NCBI GenBank assembly: GCA_002840095.1
Contig: PGZL01000010.1
Location: 62,001 to 126,000 of the forward strand
Length of the DNA: 64,000 nt
Reading direction: 5' to 3'
Origin: Gammaproteobacteria bacterium HGW-Gammaproteobacteria-1
GTDB taxonomy: Bacteria; Pseudomonadota; Gammaproteobacteria; Thiohalomonadales; Thiohalomonadaceae
Shown: positions 8,974 through 17,459 of the stretch, piece by piece
Layout: every line of letters starts with the position of its first letter
Numbering within the stretch: position 1 is the first letter of the stretch
The notes under the pieces: generated by a model
What the model saw: the letters and a program-made list of their open reading frames with translations, nothing else
Told to the model about the DNA's origin: nothing
The model's database searches: none
Program-made: the position numbers and the translations under genes

Positions 8974-9419
8974 TGCCAGAATCGGCGCATCCGATAGTGG
9001 AAACCCTCATGGCCATGATGTGCCGTGAGGGTTCGCCCTTTGTGGGGCAGGAAGAGGCTATCCGCGTGCGCCTGGACTGGGAATGGCAGTCAGGACGATG
9101 GGTCATGGTGGCCGATCAGAAAGACCGCCTGCTGGCCTGGGCGAGCTGGTATCGCGTCAATGCCGCCGCCCTGGCCATGCTGCGCGATGTGCCGCATGAC
9201 GAGATCGTGCGCGAGCTGAAAGTATTTGACCCGGCTCATGGCGAGCATGTGTATATCGCTACGGCCATCGTCGCGCCTTGGGCGCCCAAGAACACATATC
9301 TCCGGCTCTACCCGCTGATCACCGCCGCCAATCCCGACGCGATCTCCATTGCGTCCCACTTGGTGAAGCGCGATGGACGGGTGAGCTGGCATCAACGATT
9401 CACGAGGGACGTGTCATGA
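8973..9419 (+). CDS. Phage protein with ToxC/GNAT-like pattern
   Basis: A 148-residue protein; ATG 8973 overlaps the previous stop (TGATG), while an in-frame ATG at 8952 would add 7 residues inside the preceding gene. The run LLAWASWYRVNAAALAML (about residues 50-67) followed some 30 residues later by IATAIVAPWAPKNTYLRL recalls the W-A-S-W core and the IAP motif of RTX toxin-activating lysine acyltransferases, a branch of the GNAT fold. This is a by-eye resemblance only. The catalytic His of HlyC is not clearly placed. A structural role is equally possible. Confidence 0.4.
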   Translation: MPESAHPIVETLMAMMCREGSPFVGQEEAIRVRLDWEWQSGRWVMVADQKDRLLAWASWYRVNAAALAMLRDVPHDEIVRELKVFDPAHGEHVYIATAIVAPWAPKNTYLRLYPLITAANPDAISIASHLVKRDGRVSWHQRFTRDVS

Positions 9420-9949
9420 GCTTCGGCATGGGCGGCGGCGAGAGTAGCAGCCATAACAGCAGCACGAGTCAAAGCAGCTCAAACATGCTCACTCCGGAGC
9501 AGTTACGCAGCTACTTCACCGAGATGGACGCTTTATCGGGAGGGCGTATTGGCACCTTTGCGCAAGGAGGGGGCGAGTATCGGCCAACCAGCGACGCAGA
9601 GCTGCGCAGCCTGGGCGGAGCCGGGGCCAGTCGTGAGGCCGCTGCGGTCAAGGCGCGTGCCGAAGCGGTTGGCGAGATCACCTCCGACCCGTCGATGAGC
9701 GTATTCCAGCGCCAGCGCGCCAGGCAGATCACCGACAACGATTACTCCGCGCGCATGGATGCCATCAAGAAGGAAACCGAAGCGTTGCAGTCCGCCGGAG
9801 CCAGCCAGCGGCATGATGCCTACCTGAAGGAACTTGAGCTGCTGTCCAGCATTTTCTACGGCGGCAAGGGGAGCAACGCGCAGTCCACGTCCAGCTCAAG
9901 CAGCGGTAGCAGCAGCTGGGACGCACACATGTCCGGCGGCTGGAAATAA
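9416..9949 (+). CDS. Phage virion protein with Ser-rich ends
   Basis: A 177-residue protein from ATG 9416, overlapping the previous stop by four bases. Both ends are low-complexity and Ser-rich (SSSHNSSTSQSSSN near residue 10; SSSSSGSSS near residue 160), while the middle is a charged helix-forming region (residues about 60-150). It precedes two further presumed internal virion proteins. Flexible Ser-rich ends suit a protein threaded through the tail, as in ejection proteins, but this is inference. Confidence 0.5.
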   Translation: MSFGMGGGESSSHNSSTSQSSSNMLTPEQLRSYFTEMDALSGGRIGTFAQGGGEYRPTSDAELRSLGGAGASREAAAVKARAEAVGEITSDPSMSVFQRQRARQITDNDYSARMDAIKKETEALQSAGASQRHDAYLKELELLSSIFYGGKGSNAQSTSSSSSGSSSWDAHMSGGWK

Positions 9950-9957
9950 CGCGCGTC

Positions 9958-11106
9958 ATGGCTACCCCAACGTTCATGGACTACCTGGCCTACGGCCCGA
10001 AGGCCCGCGACAAAGTGCGCGCCCGCGACGAGGCCGCCGCCGCCCTGGAGCGCGCCAGGCTTCTGGAGGAGCTGCGCCTGACCAGCTCTCCCACCAGGCC
10101 GCAACAGACCGAGGACGGCTACAACATCGCCTTACCATCCACTGAGTTCAGCCCCGCAATGCAGGCTGAGCGCAACATCACCATGCAGCAGGCCGGACTG
10201 GATGCCGAGAAGATCGGCGAAGGCGAGATCGCCGCTACGCGCGCCGATGCTCTGCGCCGCGGCGTGGCCGGCATCGAGCAGAACAGCGGCGGGCTGGGCC
10301 AGGCGGTGGCGCTCGGCAACCTCGGCAACGACAAGGCGCTCACTGCGCCGGTCGCCTTGTCCGGCGGCGTGGCCTACAACCCCTATGATCCGGGGAACCC
10401 CATCGTCGGAGAAGCAAGCGCGGTGGATGCGCTTGCCAGGCTTCGCACCAGCCAGGCCGATACCGAGGACCTGCGCTATCAGGCACTGGCCGACGTGCTC
10501 CAGAGCGAGCAAACCAACCCCTTGTTGCGCGCCGATATCGCCAACAAGAAAACCACGCCCCGCCCCACGCGCGTCAAGGTGCGGCGCCAGGATGGCCAGG
10601 AGGTTTATATGGACGCCCGCCCCAATCTCCAGGGCGGGTGGGACTACAGCGAGGCCAAGGACACCGCAGGCACCGCCCTGCGCGTCCCGCCCAGCGCCAG
10701 CGGCGACGGGCGCACCGCTCTGCAGAAGGACACCGCCTTTATTTCCGACACGCTCGGCGTGCAGCCGGAGGAGGCGATCCTCTGGAAACTGCAGAGCAAG
10801 GCGAAGTCAGACGAGGCGCTGTGGAACGACATCGTGCTGCGCACCCGCTCCAGCCGCAAATATGCCGGCGCCGACGAGGTGCAAAATGAGTCGGCCGCCC
10901 TTTGGTCGATCATGCGCCCCGGCAAGGAGCCGCCGCCGCTCCAGCAGCAGATAACAGAAAGCCCGCCGCAGCAAGCCGCTACCAACTCACAAGACGACGC
11001 CCGCCGCCGCGCCGGCGCCGAGGGCTACACCAACCTGGGTCAGTGGGTCGAAGGCCGCGGCTTCGAGGTGCGCGAGGGCGGCAAGCTGATCGGGTATTAC
11101 TACTGA
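9958..11106 (+). CDS. Putative internal virion / ejection protein
   Basis: A 382-residue protein, starting 8 bp after the previous stop. The first 60 residues are a charged helix (ARDEAAAALERARLLEELRL), then Gly/Ala-rich helical stretches and a Lys/Arg patch near residue 200 (RPTRVKVRRQDGQEVYM). The last 90 residues are Gln/Pro-rich with a closing WVEGRGFEVREGGKLIGYYY motif. Its stop overlaps the start of the giant protein. Its position and helical, soluble nature fit the second of the ejected internal proteins of short-tailed phages. Confidence 0.45.
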   Translation: MATPTFMDYLAYGPKARDKVRARDEAAAALERARLLEELRLTSSPTRPQQTEDGYNIALPSTEFSPAMQAERNITMQQAGLDAEKIGEGEIAATRADALRRGVAGIEQNSGGLGQAVALGNLGNDKALTAPVALSGGVAYNPYDPGNPIVGEASAVDALARLRTSQADTEDLRYQALADVLQSEQTNPLLRADIANKKTTPRPTRVKVRRQDGQEVYMDARPNLQGGWDYSEAKDTAGTALRVPPSASGDGRTALQKDTAFISDTLGVQPEEAILWKLQSKAKSDEALWNDIVLRTRSSRKYAGADEVQNESAALWSIMRPGKEPPPLQQQITESPPQQAATNSQDDARRRAGAEGYTNLGQWVEGRGFEVREGGKLIGYYY

Positions 11107-14100
11107 TGCCCTTCGTCCCCGTTTCCGAGGGCGAGGAGCCGCGCCGCGGCTTCCGTCCTCTCACTGAATTTGAAGCCCCCAAGCGGGGCTTTACCCCTGT
11201 TCAGGCCGCTCCCGCACAACCCACGCCCGCACCGCCCGGCACCCCAAAAAACCTAGCCGAAAGTGCCATGCCAGGGGTGGAGCGGCCTGACATTGTTCCG
11301 CAGCCGCGCATCATGGTGGCGCCGGGGACGCGCCTCACCCCCCCCGAATCGGCGCTTCCCGAGAATCAGCCAAGTCTGCTGCCCTCATGGGCGCCCGAGG
11401 TCACGCCGAGCAATCCGGCACTGGCAGAGGCGCTATCTCCGCGCACCCCGCAGCGTTTGCCGGGGAAACTGCTGGAGGATATGCGCGCAGGCCGCCGCGA
11501 CATGAGCGACGAGGAGTACGGCGGATTGCTGCGCCAGGTGGAGAAAGGCACGATGTCTCTGTCACCGGAAGACCGCGCCCTGCTTCAGCTCCATCTTCCT
11601 GAAGCGTCGGCGGCAATCGAGCAGGCAGCACGCGTCAGCGCCATTCGCGGCACCGAGGCGATGCAGATACTGCCGGAAGGGGCGCTGCGCACCGGAATCG
11701 AGGGGCTTGTACGCGGCATGACGCTGAACAATGCCGACGCGTCTTTTCCGGTCACCAGCGGGGATGCGCAAGCCGACCAGCTATTCAGCGCCGCCAATCG
11801 TGCCGCCAATCTCGACGAGCAGGCCCGCCTGGCTGAGCACCCCATTGCCGGCTATGGCGGCGAGATGGCGGGCAGCCTGCTGCCGTTCGTCAAGGGCGTG
11901 CAGCTGTTGCGCGGTGTGCGCGCGGCGCGCGGACTGGCGCCAGTGGTGGAAACCCCGGGCGGATTCGTCGCCGAGGGCGCTACTGTCGGCACTCCCCTGG
12001 AGTTCCTGCGCAAGCCGGAGGGCGCGGAGCAGATGACCCGCGCCGAGGAAGCCGAGGCGCGCCTGTTGCAGGCCGGCGTCGGACTCACAGTTGGCGCTCT
12101 GGCCGACTTCACCACAGCCAGTGCCGCGCAGTATTTCGGCCGCTACATGGCGCGCCTGCGCGATGAGCGCGCAGGCGCGCTGCTCGAAGAGGAGGCGCTC
12201 TCCAAGGGCTTCGCTTCCACCGATGAATATGCCGCATCCCTGGTCGATATCGTCGAGACACAGGACGGCCTGATGGTTCGTCCGCGCATCGAGCCGGCGA
12301 GCGCCTTGCCGACAATAGAGCCTAAGCGCGGCTTCACCCCCATCGACGAAGCGCCGCCAGCAGTCGCCCAGGCCACCCCCATCGGGGAGTCCGTCGGCGT
12401 CATCCCTCCCTTCCGAAGGGAGCACGATCTGCGCTTAGATGCCTACGAGAGCAAGGCGCGGGAGCACGGCCTCACGCCGGAGCAGACGGAGGCCTTCCGC
12501 CCGGAGGAGACCAGCGATCACCTTACCGGATTACAGAGCCGCGCCGACCGGGAATCCACCCTCAACCGCGCCCTGGACTACGTCAACGAACACCCCGACG
12601 TGGACGGCCACTATGTCGCCCTCGACCTGGTCAATCTCGGCGGACTGAATGCCCACCTCGGCGAGCCTGGTGCGGACAAGGTGTTCCGCGCATTCGCCGA
12701 CATCATCCGCGAGGAGATGGAGCCGTTGCCTGGCCACGTCAATCTGTTCCGCCACGGCGGCGACGAGATGAGCGCGGTAGCCCTCGGCGTCGACCGCGGT
12801 GCACTCGCGCAGGCCCTGGAGCGCATCAACACCCGAGCCGCTGAGTACGCGCGTGCGCAGGGCCTCGATACTCTCCCGCACACCAAGGCGGGCAAGGAGG
12901 CCGGCACTGGTATAAACTTCGGGGTATCCCGGATTCGTTCTGGCGAGACGATCAGCCAGGCTCTCGAAAGAGCCCACGTCAATCTGGAGCTGATGAAGAA
13001 AGGAGCACGCGATGTCGACCTACACCTACCTGAAGGAGCGCGGCCGGCTGGATCTACTGGACCAGCCGGAGGAGTACGAGAAATTCCTGCGGGAACGACT
13101 GGCCGAGGTGAAGCGCCAGCAGGACGAGGCCCACGAGAAGGCGAAAGCGGGGCGTCTGGAGAAACACTAGGAGCAGGCTTTGAAATACGCTCGCCGGATC
13201 GAGGTTCTGCATATCGGCCGGGCGAGCCCGCCGCCGATCTCTTCCTTCCCCGTAACGCCGCCGACGCCGACCACGGCGCAGCTCTGCGCACTCTTGGCCG
13301 CACGGTTAAGCACGTTCAGACAGGCACCTTCCCCAGCGGCCTTTCTCGCGTTTCATCTGCTGCGGATGTCGCTCATGTTGTGGCGCCGATTCGGCGCGAT
13401 GCGCAGGAGTCCTTCCTCGCTGTCGTGACCAATGATGCCGGCGATGTTCTGCGCATCGCTCGGCTGCATCGTGGCGCGCAGGGCGCGGCCGCTGTGGACC
13501 CTGCCCTGGTCGCCGGCGCCATCACCAACACGCCGGGCGGCGCCCGCGCCTGGATTGCGCACAACCACCCGAGCGGTGCCGTGGCGCAGTCCGACGCAGA
13601 CCGCGCGCTCACCCTCCAGCTCGCCGGGCTGCTCGACGGCACCGGCACCCGCTTGGAGGGCGGGGTGGTGATCGGCCCCGGTGGTCGCGTGCATTCCGCC
13701 TTCGCACCCGACGGGCGGGAGATGACCGGCCCCACCCGCGCAGCACCGCGCAAGGAGGCCCTGCCCGTCACCGAACGCCGCCTTACCGGCGGCGAGCCCA
13801 CCAGCAAGCCCCTGGAGTCGCCGGAGGCCGCCCACGCCGCCCTGAAGCAACACGGCAAGGACAAGGAGGGCGCGCTGCTCCTGGACGATGACAACCGCCC
13901 TGTGGGCTTTGTGGAACTGAGCGCCGCCGAGATGCGCGAGCTGCGCAGCGGCAAGGGAGGCGGTTCTGACCGTTTGCTCTCCGCCCTGGACCAGACCAAC
14001 GCCAGCGGATTCATCGTGCGCGCCAATTCTCCGGCCGCCGCAGGCAACATGCACGCCTTTGCCGAAGCCACAGGCCGCACCTTGGTGGACGTGATCGACA

Positions 14101-17100
14101 GCGCCGGCAACAGCCTGCGCACCAAGGGGGATCTGCCCACGCAGTCCACCTTCTACGCCAATCCGTTCTGGGTGGCCGGGCGTGAGTTTGCCAAGGACAT
14201 CGGCGCCCATCCCGGCCGCGCTGCCGCCGAGGCCTTCAGTGGAGCCGTGGCCGGCGCCACGCTCTCCGACGAGGAGCCGGGCAGCGCCCGCTGGTGGCTG
14301 GACGTGGCCGCAGGCGCGGCTGGCAGCGCCATTCTGTTCAACGCCGCCCGCGGCACCCGTCTGCTGGGACCGGGCAGCATCGCCGACAATGCGCGTCTGC
14401 GCCTGGGGCAGTGGGTCGAAGGCTTGCCGCTTATCGGCCGCGGCCCGGCCGAGTTGCGCGAACTGAAGACCAAGCAGCGCCTGATGCGGCAGATCATCGA
14501 CCGCCAGACCGAACAGGTGGGCAAGCACCTGGCCGAGAAGTTCACGCCGGCCGAGCGCGCCATGATGGCCGACCTCATCGAGCGCCGCGGCATCGTCAAG
14601 GACCTGAACATCATCCACCGCCAGGCGCAGGCGCTGGACGACTACCTGACCCAGATCACCCGCCGCATGAAGGAGCTGAAGATGTTGCCGGCGGAGATGG
14701 AGGAGGGCGGCTACCTGCACCGCTACTACGCCAAGCACCTGGGCTTGGACAAGGCGTTCATGAAGGCCAAGGGGCAGAGCCTGGCCGGCTCCTACACTAT
14801 TGCACGCGGCACCGACGACGTGTTCCAGCGCGAGTTCCTGAGCCCCGGCGCGGCCCGCCTGGTGGACGAGTTCGACCGCCTGAAGGCAGAGGTCGACAAG
14901 ATCGAGCGCAAGGCCGCGGACAAGCTGGACGCCACCGGCCTCGAAGGCCTGGTCGGCATGAAGGCCAGGCTGCGCCAGATCGGCAAGGTGGAGTTGCACG
15001 AGTACGTCGGCGAGCAGAACGGGCAGGTGCGCTCGTTCATCTTCGCCGGCGACGAGGTTCCTCGCTCGCCCGTCGAAATCCCCGGAACCAGGTTGGCAAA
15101 ACCAGACGGAGTTCCGCGGGCCGGCGAGCGTCCATCACACCTGGATAACAATACCGGTTTGAGCATTCCAGGGACGCAACACCTGTCCCCGACCGCACGC
15201 CGCTGGGGTGTGCGCGGCAGCAACAAGGATGGCGTACTACTGCACCGCGACTGGACCAAGGCCGAGCGCCAAAGCTGGGGCGAGATCGACGACGCAGGTT
15301 ACCGCTACGTGCGCGGCATGGCCGAGGCCTCGCACGACATGAGCCTGGCCACGCTGTTTGACACCGTCGCCCGACATGGCGAATGGGTCAGCGATGCACC
15401 GCGCAGCAGCAAGGGTAAAGACTGGGTTGAGGTCCCCAAGTCCAGGGTGAACAAGAACAGCCCGCTCCAGAAGTACGGCGCCCTGGCCGGCAAGTATGTG
15501 CGCCCCGACGTGTGGAACGGCATCAGTAACTACGGCCGCGCGCCGTTCGCCTCCGGCCCCATCGGCAACGTGTACCGCGACCTGCTCGCCCGCTGGAAGC
15601 TGTACAAGACCGTCTACAACCCGGTAACCCACTTCAACAACACCTGGTCGAACGTCGAGATGCTGCATATGGCCGGCTATTCGGCGCGCGACCTGGGCGA
15701 CGGCATCAGGCACCTGATCCAGGGAGAGAAGAGCGCCGTATGGCGCGAGGCGCGCGATTCCGGCCTGTTCGGGACCGACTGGGGCAGCTCCCTGCTGAAG
15801 AGCAGCGAGGGCGGCCATAACCGCGCCCTGGAAGAGCTGGCGGAGCAGCTGCGCACGCAGCCTGACATCCCGGATGCCGCCGTGTCCGCCTCGGCCGTGA
15901 TGCGCCTCAAGGAGTGGTGGATCAACAGCCGCAATGCCGTCGCAGGCGCGCCCACCCGGATGGGCAGCGGCGCCGAGCTGGCCAAAGCCATGGGGCGCCC
16001 CGCCATCGCAGGCCTGCGGTTTCTCAAGAAGCCGGTGGACGTGGCCGCGCATAGCGCGCAGAAGCTGTACCGCATGGAAGACGAGGTGTTCAAACTGTCC
16101 GTGTTCAGCGCCCAGCGCCGGCGCGGCGCGGCTCCAGACGTGGCCGCGCGCGAGGCGCAGGCATTCTTCTTCGACTACAATGACCTGCCTGAAGGCGTTA
16201 AGATCATCCGCGATTTCCCCGTCGGCGTGCCCTTCATCAGCTACACCTACTTTGCCATACCAGCTATTGCGCGCAACGCCGTGCAACACCCCGAGCGCAT
16301 GCTGGCCATCGCCGCAGCGTACGAGGCGATGAATTACGCCGCTCTGGTGCACGACGGCATGGGACCGGGTGAATACTGGGCGACGGCAGAGGCTGAGGAT
16401 ACGGTATCTCCACCCTGGGAGCGCGGACGCGCTCTGTGGGGCGCCCGCAACACCATCCACCTGCCCAGTCCGGAGGGCTACCGTCTCTCCCTCGGCCGCG
16501 CCCACGCCCTGGGAAACCCATTCATGGATGAAGCCGGCGGCCGCGAGAAGCTGCCCACCGTGCCCTACGTCGCCAACTTCTGGGGCTCGTCGGTGTTCGG
16601 CGGCAACCCGCTGCACTCCATCCTGGACGTGATGGCAAACGAGGACTGGAAGGGCAAGGAAATCTACGCGCCCGGCGCCCCGCAGGAAGAGAAGATCCGC
16701 GCCGCCGCCGCCTACCTGTACCAAGCATGGACCCCCAGCAACCCGGCGGTGCCAGGCAGCTACCACCAGCAGCGCGTCGTCGAGGGGCTGGCCAACGACA
16801 AGCGCCAGGCAGAGGCCGCCGGCGAAAAGCCTGGCCTGGCCGGCGCCGTGGTCGACGCCGCCAACGACACCGCCGCACTGCTCGGCCTGCAGGGCTTCAC
16901 CGGCCTCGATCGCATGGGCAACGAGGTACTGACCCGCGACGCGCTGGCGGCCAGCTTCGGCGTCAAGTTGCGGCCGATACGCTGGGCAATGGGGCAGGAG
17001 TTCGAGAGCGCCCGTATGGACCGGGAGATACAGGACAAGGAACGGTTCCTGGATGCCGAGGCCCGCAAAAAGTCGGAGCAGCGCATCACACCGGAGCGGT

Positions 17101-17210
17101 TCGAGGAGATGCGCCAGGCCACCTTGGAAGGGATAAACGAGGCCCTGGCCGAGCAGCGCAAGCGCGACCAGGCCAAGACCAAACTGGAACAGCAGGGCCG
17201 GTGGCGCTAG
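11106..17210 (+). CDS. Giant polyvalent virion protein with GGDEF-like and JAB domains
   Basis: A 2034-residue protein; ATG 11106 overlaps the preceding TGA, and the frame open further upstream runs over the previous gene. The N-terminal ~460 residues are a Pro-rich linker and helical stretches with repeated PKRGFTP motifs (residues 25-31 and 406-412; PRRGFRP at 12-18). Residues about 470-636 form a GGDEF-type domain: DHLTGL at 471, Asp507, Asn515, Asp524, GGDEM at 551-555. A Gly-rich linker follows. A RadC-like JAB domain (about 740-850) holds Glu768, HNHPSG at 819-824 and SDAD at 829-832. A second, degenerate JAB-like unit spans about 900-1010. The remaining ~1000 residues are helical with hydrophobic stretches, typical of large ejection proteins. 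It is probably packaged and injected; that is inference. Confidence 0.75.
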   Translation: MPFVPVSEGEEPRRGFRPLTEFEAPKRGFTPVQAAPAQPTPAPPGTPKNLAESAMPGVERPDIVPQPRIMVAPGTRLTPPESALPENQPSLLPSWAPEVTPSNPALAEALSPRTPQRLPGKLLEDMRAGRRDMSDEEYGGLLRQVEKGTMSLSPEDRALLQLHLPEASAAIEQAARVSAIRGTEAMQILPEGALRTGIEGLVRGMTLNNADASFPVTSGDAQADQLFSAANRAANLDEQARLAEHPIAGYGGEMAGSLLPFVKGVQLLRGVRAARGLAPVVETPGGFVAEGATVGTPLEFLRKPEGAEQMTRAEEAEARLLQAGVGLTVGALADFTTASAAQYFGRYMARLRDERAGALLEEEALSKGFASTDEYAASLVDIVETQDGLMVRPRIEPASALPTIEPKRGFTPIDEAPPAVAQATPIGESVGVIPPFRREHDLRLDAYESKAREHGLTPEQTEAFRPEETSDHLTGLQSRADRESTLNRALDYVNEHPDVDGHYVALDLVNLGGLNAHLGEPGADKVFRAFADIIREEMEPLPGHVNLFRHGGDEMSAVALGVDRGALAQALERINTRAAEYARAQGLDTLPHTKAGKEAGTGINFGVSRIRSGETISQALERAHVNLELMKKGARDVDLHLPEGARPAGSTGPAGGVREIPAGTTGRGEAPAGRGPREGESGASGETLGAGFEIRSPDRGSAYRPGEPAADLFLPRNAADADHGAALRTLGRTVKHVQTGTFPSGLSRVSSAADVAHVVAPIRRDAQESFLAVVTNDAGDVLRIARLHRGAQGAAAVDPALVAGAITNTPGGARAWIAHNHPSGAVAQSDADRALTLQLAGLLDGTGTRLEGGVVIGPGGRVHSAFAPDGREMTGPTRAAPRKEALPVTERRLTGGEPTSKPLESPEAAHAALKQHGKDKEGALLLDDDNRPVGFVELSAAEMRELRSGKGGGSDRLLSALDQTNASGFIVRANSPAAAGNMHAFAEATGRTLVDVIDSAGNSLRTKGDLPTQSTFYANPFWVAGREFAKDIGAHPGRAAAEAFSGAVAGATLSDEEPGSARWWLDVAAGAAGSAILFNAARGTRLLGPGSIADNARLRLGQWVEGLPLIGRGPAELRELKTKQRLMRQIIDRQTEQVGKHLAEKFTPAERAMMADLIERRGIVKDLNIIHRQAQALDDYLTQITRRMKELKMLPAEMEEGGYLHRYYAKHLGLDKAFMKAKGQSLAGSYTIARGTDDVFQREFLSPGAARLVDEFDRLKAEVDKIERKAADKLDATGLEGLVGMKARLRQIGKVELHEYVGEQNGQVRSFIFAGDEVPRSPVEIPGTRLAKPDGVPRAGERPSHLDNNTGLSIPGTQHLSPTARRWGVRGSNKDGVLLHRDWTKAERQSWGEIDDAGYRYVRGMAEASHDMSLATLFDTVARHGEWVSDAPRSSKGKDWVEVPKSRVNKNSPLQKYGALAGKYVRPDVWNGISNYGRAPFASGPIGNVYRDLLARWKLYKTVYNPVTHFNNTWSNVEMLHMAGYSARDLGDGIRHLIQGEKSAVWREARDSGLFGTDWGSSLLKSSEGGHNRALEELAEQLRTQPDIPDAAVSASAVMRLKEWWINSRNAVAGAPTRMGSGAELAKAMGRPAIAGLRFLKKPVDVAAHSAQKLYRMEDEVFKLSVFSAQRRRGAAPDVAAREAQAFFFDYNDLPEGVKIIRDFPVGVPFISYTYFAIPAIARNAVQHPERMLAIAAAYEAMNYAALVHDGMGPGEYWATAEAEDTVSPPWERGRALWGARNTIHLPSPEGYRLSLGRAHALGNPFMDEAGGREKLPTVPYVANFWGSSVFGGNPLHSILDVMANEDWKGKEIYAPGAPQEEKIRAAAAYLYQAWTPSNPAVPGSYHQQRVVEGLANDKRQAEAAGEKPGLAGAVVDAANDTAALLGLQGFTGLDRMGNEVLTRDALAASFGVKLRPIRWAMGQEFESARMDREIQDKERFLDAEARKKSEQRITPERFEEMRQATLEGINEALAEQRKRDQAKTKLEQQGRWR
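13012..13170 (+). CDS. Nested small ORF overlapping the giant gene
   Basis: A 52-codon ORF in the +1 frame relative to the giant gene. It starts at ATG 13012 with AAGGAG centred about 9 bases upstream and ends at TAG 13168-13170. The product begins MSTYTYLKERGRLDLL and continues as a highly charged helix (EEYEKFLRERLAEVKRQQDE). It looks like a genuine small helical protein. The giant protein's own product over the same bases is a low-complexity Gly/Pro/Ala/Arg linker, as expected when one frame is constrained and the other is tolerated. It may be a real overlapping gene. Confidence 0.5.
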   Translation: MSTYTYLKERGRLDLLDQPEEYEKFLRERLAEVKRQQDEAHEKAKAGRLEKH

Positions 17211-17386
17211 GTCACCGTCCTGAAAAGGCGCCGCACCTGTTCGTGCAGCCTGGCCATGTCGCCAGACCTGATGCGCTTCCGCAATAGCCGCATATCACGC
17301 CCCCCAAGAGATGCCAAGACATCGACCAAGGCGGCCACGTCGCCTGCGATAACAGCCCGCTGCTTTTTTGTTGTTTGGTATTCCAT
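17207..17386 (-). CDS. Small basic protein at the prophage end, unknown
   Basis: A 59-residue minus-strand ORF whose stop overlaps the stop of the giant gene. ATG at 17386 has GAGGG about 8 bases upstream. The product is basic and helical (VAALVDVLASLGGRDMRLL and RLHEQVRRLF). It is the only minus-strand gene in the prophage part of the window and is divergent from the lipoprotein gene, with a 73-bp gap that could hold both promoters. No family is recognised; a small regulator or cargo gene is possible. Confidence 0.5.
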   Translation of the reverse strand: MEYQTTKKQRAVIAGDVAALVDVLASLGGRDMRLLRKRIRSGDMARLHEQVRRLFRTVT

Positions 17387-17459
17387 TGACAAACCCTCAT
17401 AATTGCGTTCGCCGCTCCTTGCGGCATGTCAGGTATCGACAGATCAGGAGGTCGACCAC

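Noticed and set aside
10902-11105. An upstream extension of the giant gene
   Set aside because: It overlaps the preceding gene in another frame; ATG 11106 overlaps that gene's stop, the pattern used all along this operon.
13353-14999. A 548-codon minus-strand frame in the prophage
   Set aside because: Antisense to the JAB region of the giant protein; shadow composition.
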